Assembly (NCBI GenBank): GCA_002438635.1
Contig: DJPX01000016.1
Coordinates: 1-33,316 of the forward strand
DNA from: Bacteroidales bacterium UBA6401
GTDB taxonomy: Bacteria > Bacteroidota > Bacteroidia > Bacteroidales > UBA932
Reading direction: 5' to 3'
Length of the DNA: 33,316 nt
This document shows positions 33,282 to 33,316 of this stretch, one piece after another (the stretch's first letter is position 1; the number at the start of each line of letters is the position of its first letter). The notes beneath the pieces are model-generated. The model was not told where the DNA came from. It ran no database searches and saw only the letters and a list, made by a program, of their open reading frames with translations. The position numbers and the translations under genes are program-made.

Positions 33282-33316
33282 ATGAAGTTAGCGAGTAATC
33301 AATTCGTTAATTTCGC
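33282..33316 (+). CDS. Possible 5' end of a gene cut by the window edge
   Basis: An ATG opens a frame that stays open for the last 11 codons (MKLASNQFVNF). A promoter-like element lies about 60 bases upstream. Far too short to identify; it may be chance. Confidence 0.2.
   Translation, partial: MKLASNQFVNF

Noticed and set aside
1..33316. CRISPR arrays or complete insertion sequences
   Set aside because: No regularly spaced repeats, transposase or cas gene are seen anywhere in the window.

Overview
The window looks like a chromosomal segment from a member of the Bacteroidota, most likely a gut-type Bacteroidales species. The evidence is a SusC/SusD glycan-uptake locus, many lipoproteins with Bacteroidota-style lipoboxes, weak Shine-Dalgarno signals, and promoters of the TTTG-N(19-21)-TAnnTTTG type (the clearest is upstream of the tRNA-Gln gene). 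No genus is assigned. Most genes are on the minus strand.

Layout: (1) 1-6.3 kb. After the 3' end of an unknown plus-strand gene there is a compact minus-strand housekeeping operon, ettA-tadA-polA-sigma factor-rsmG, in which every neighbouring pair overlaps. (2) 6.4-10.6 kb. glpK runs on the minus strand. Divergent plus-strand genes follow: an alpha/beta hydrolase, a DNA polymerase III delta subunit, tRNA-Gln(UUG) with its own promoter and terminator, and greA. (3) 10.8-14.4 kb. A tightly packed minus-strand restriction-modification island of four genes: a permuted amino-methyltransferase with an HPPY motif, an HNH endonuclease with a zinc ribbon, a protein joining a PUA/EVE-like N-domain to a NucS/EndoMS-like nuclease domain, and a D12-class adenine methyltransferase. 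This is the most unusual system here. (4) 14.7-16.8 kb. A large coiled-coil surface lipoprotein (DUF4988-like). (5) 16.9-31.3 kb. A complete alpha-mannan utilisation locus on the minus strand, transcribed as mannose-6-phosphate isomerase, ROK sugar kinase, SusC, SusD, SusE-like, GH76, GH92 and MFS transporter. A GntR/UTRA regulator sits just upstream with its own promoter. (6) 31.3-33.3 kb. A structured leader, ogt, a DUF486 small membrane protein, and about 530 bp of non-coding DNA with nested inverted repeats that may be a mobile-element remnant.

How the PUL genes probably work together (inference from families): SusC/D/E bind and import mannan oligosaccharides. The GH76 enzyme cuts the alpha-1,6 backbone and the GH92 enzyme removes alpha-mannose side chains. 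The MFS carrier brings mannose across the inner membrane. The ROK kinase makes mannose-6-phosphate and the isomerase converts it to fructose-6-phosphate. The locus therefore carries the whole route from polymer to glycolysis in one operon, apparently under a one-component GntR regulator.
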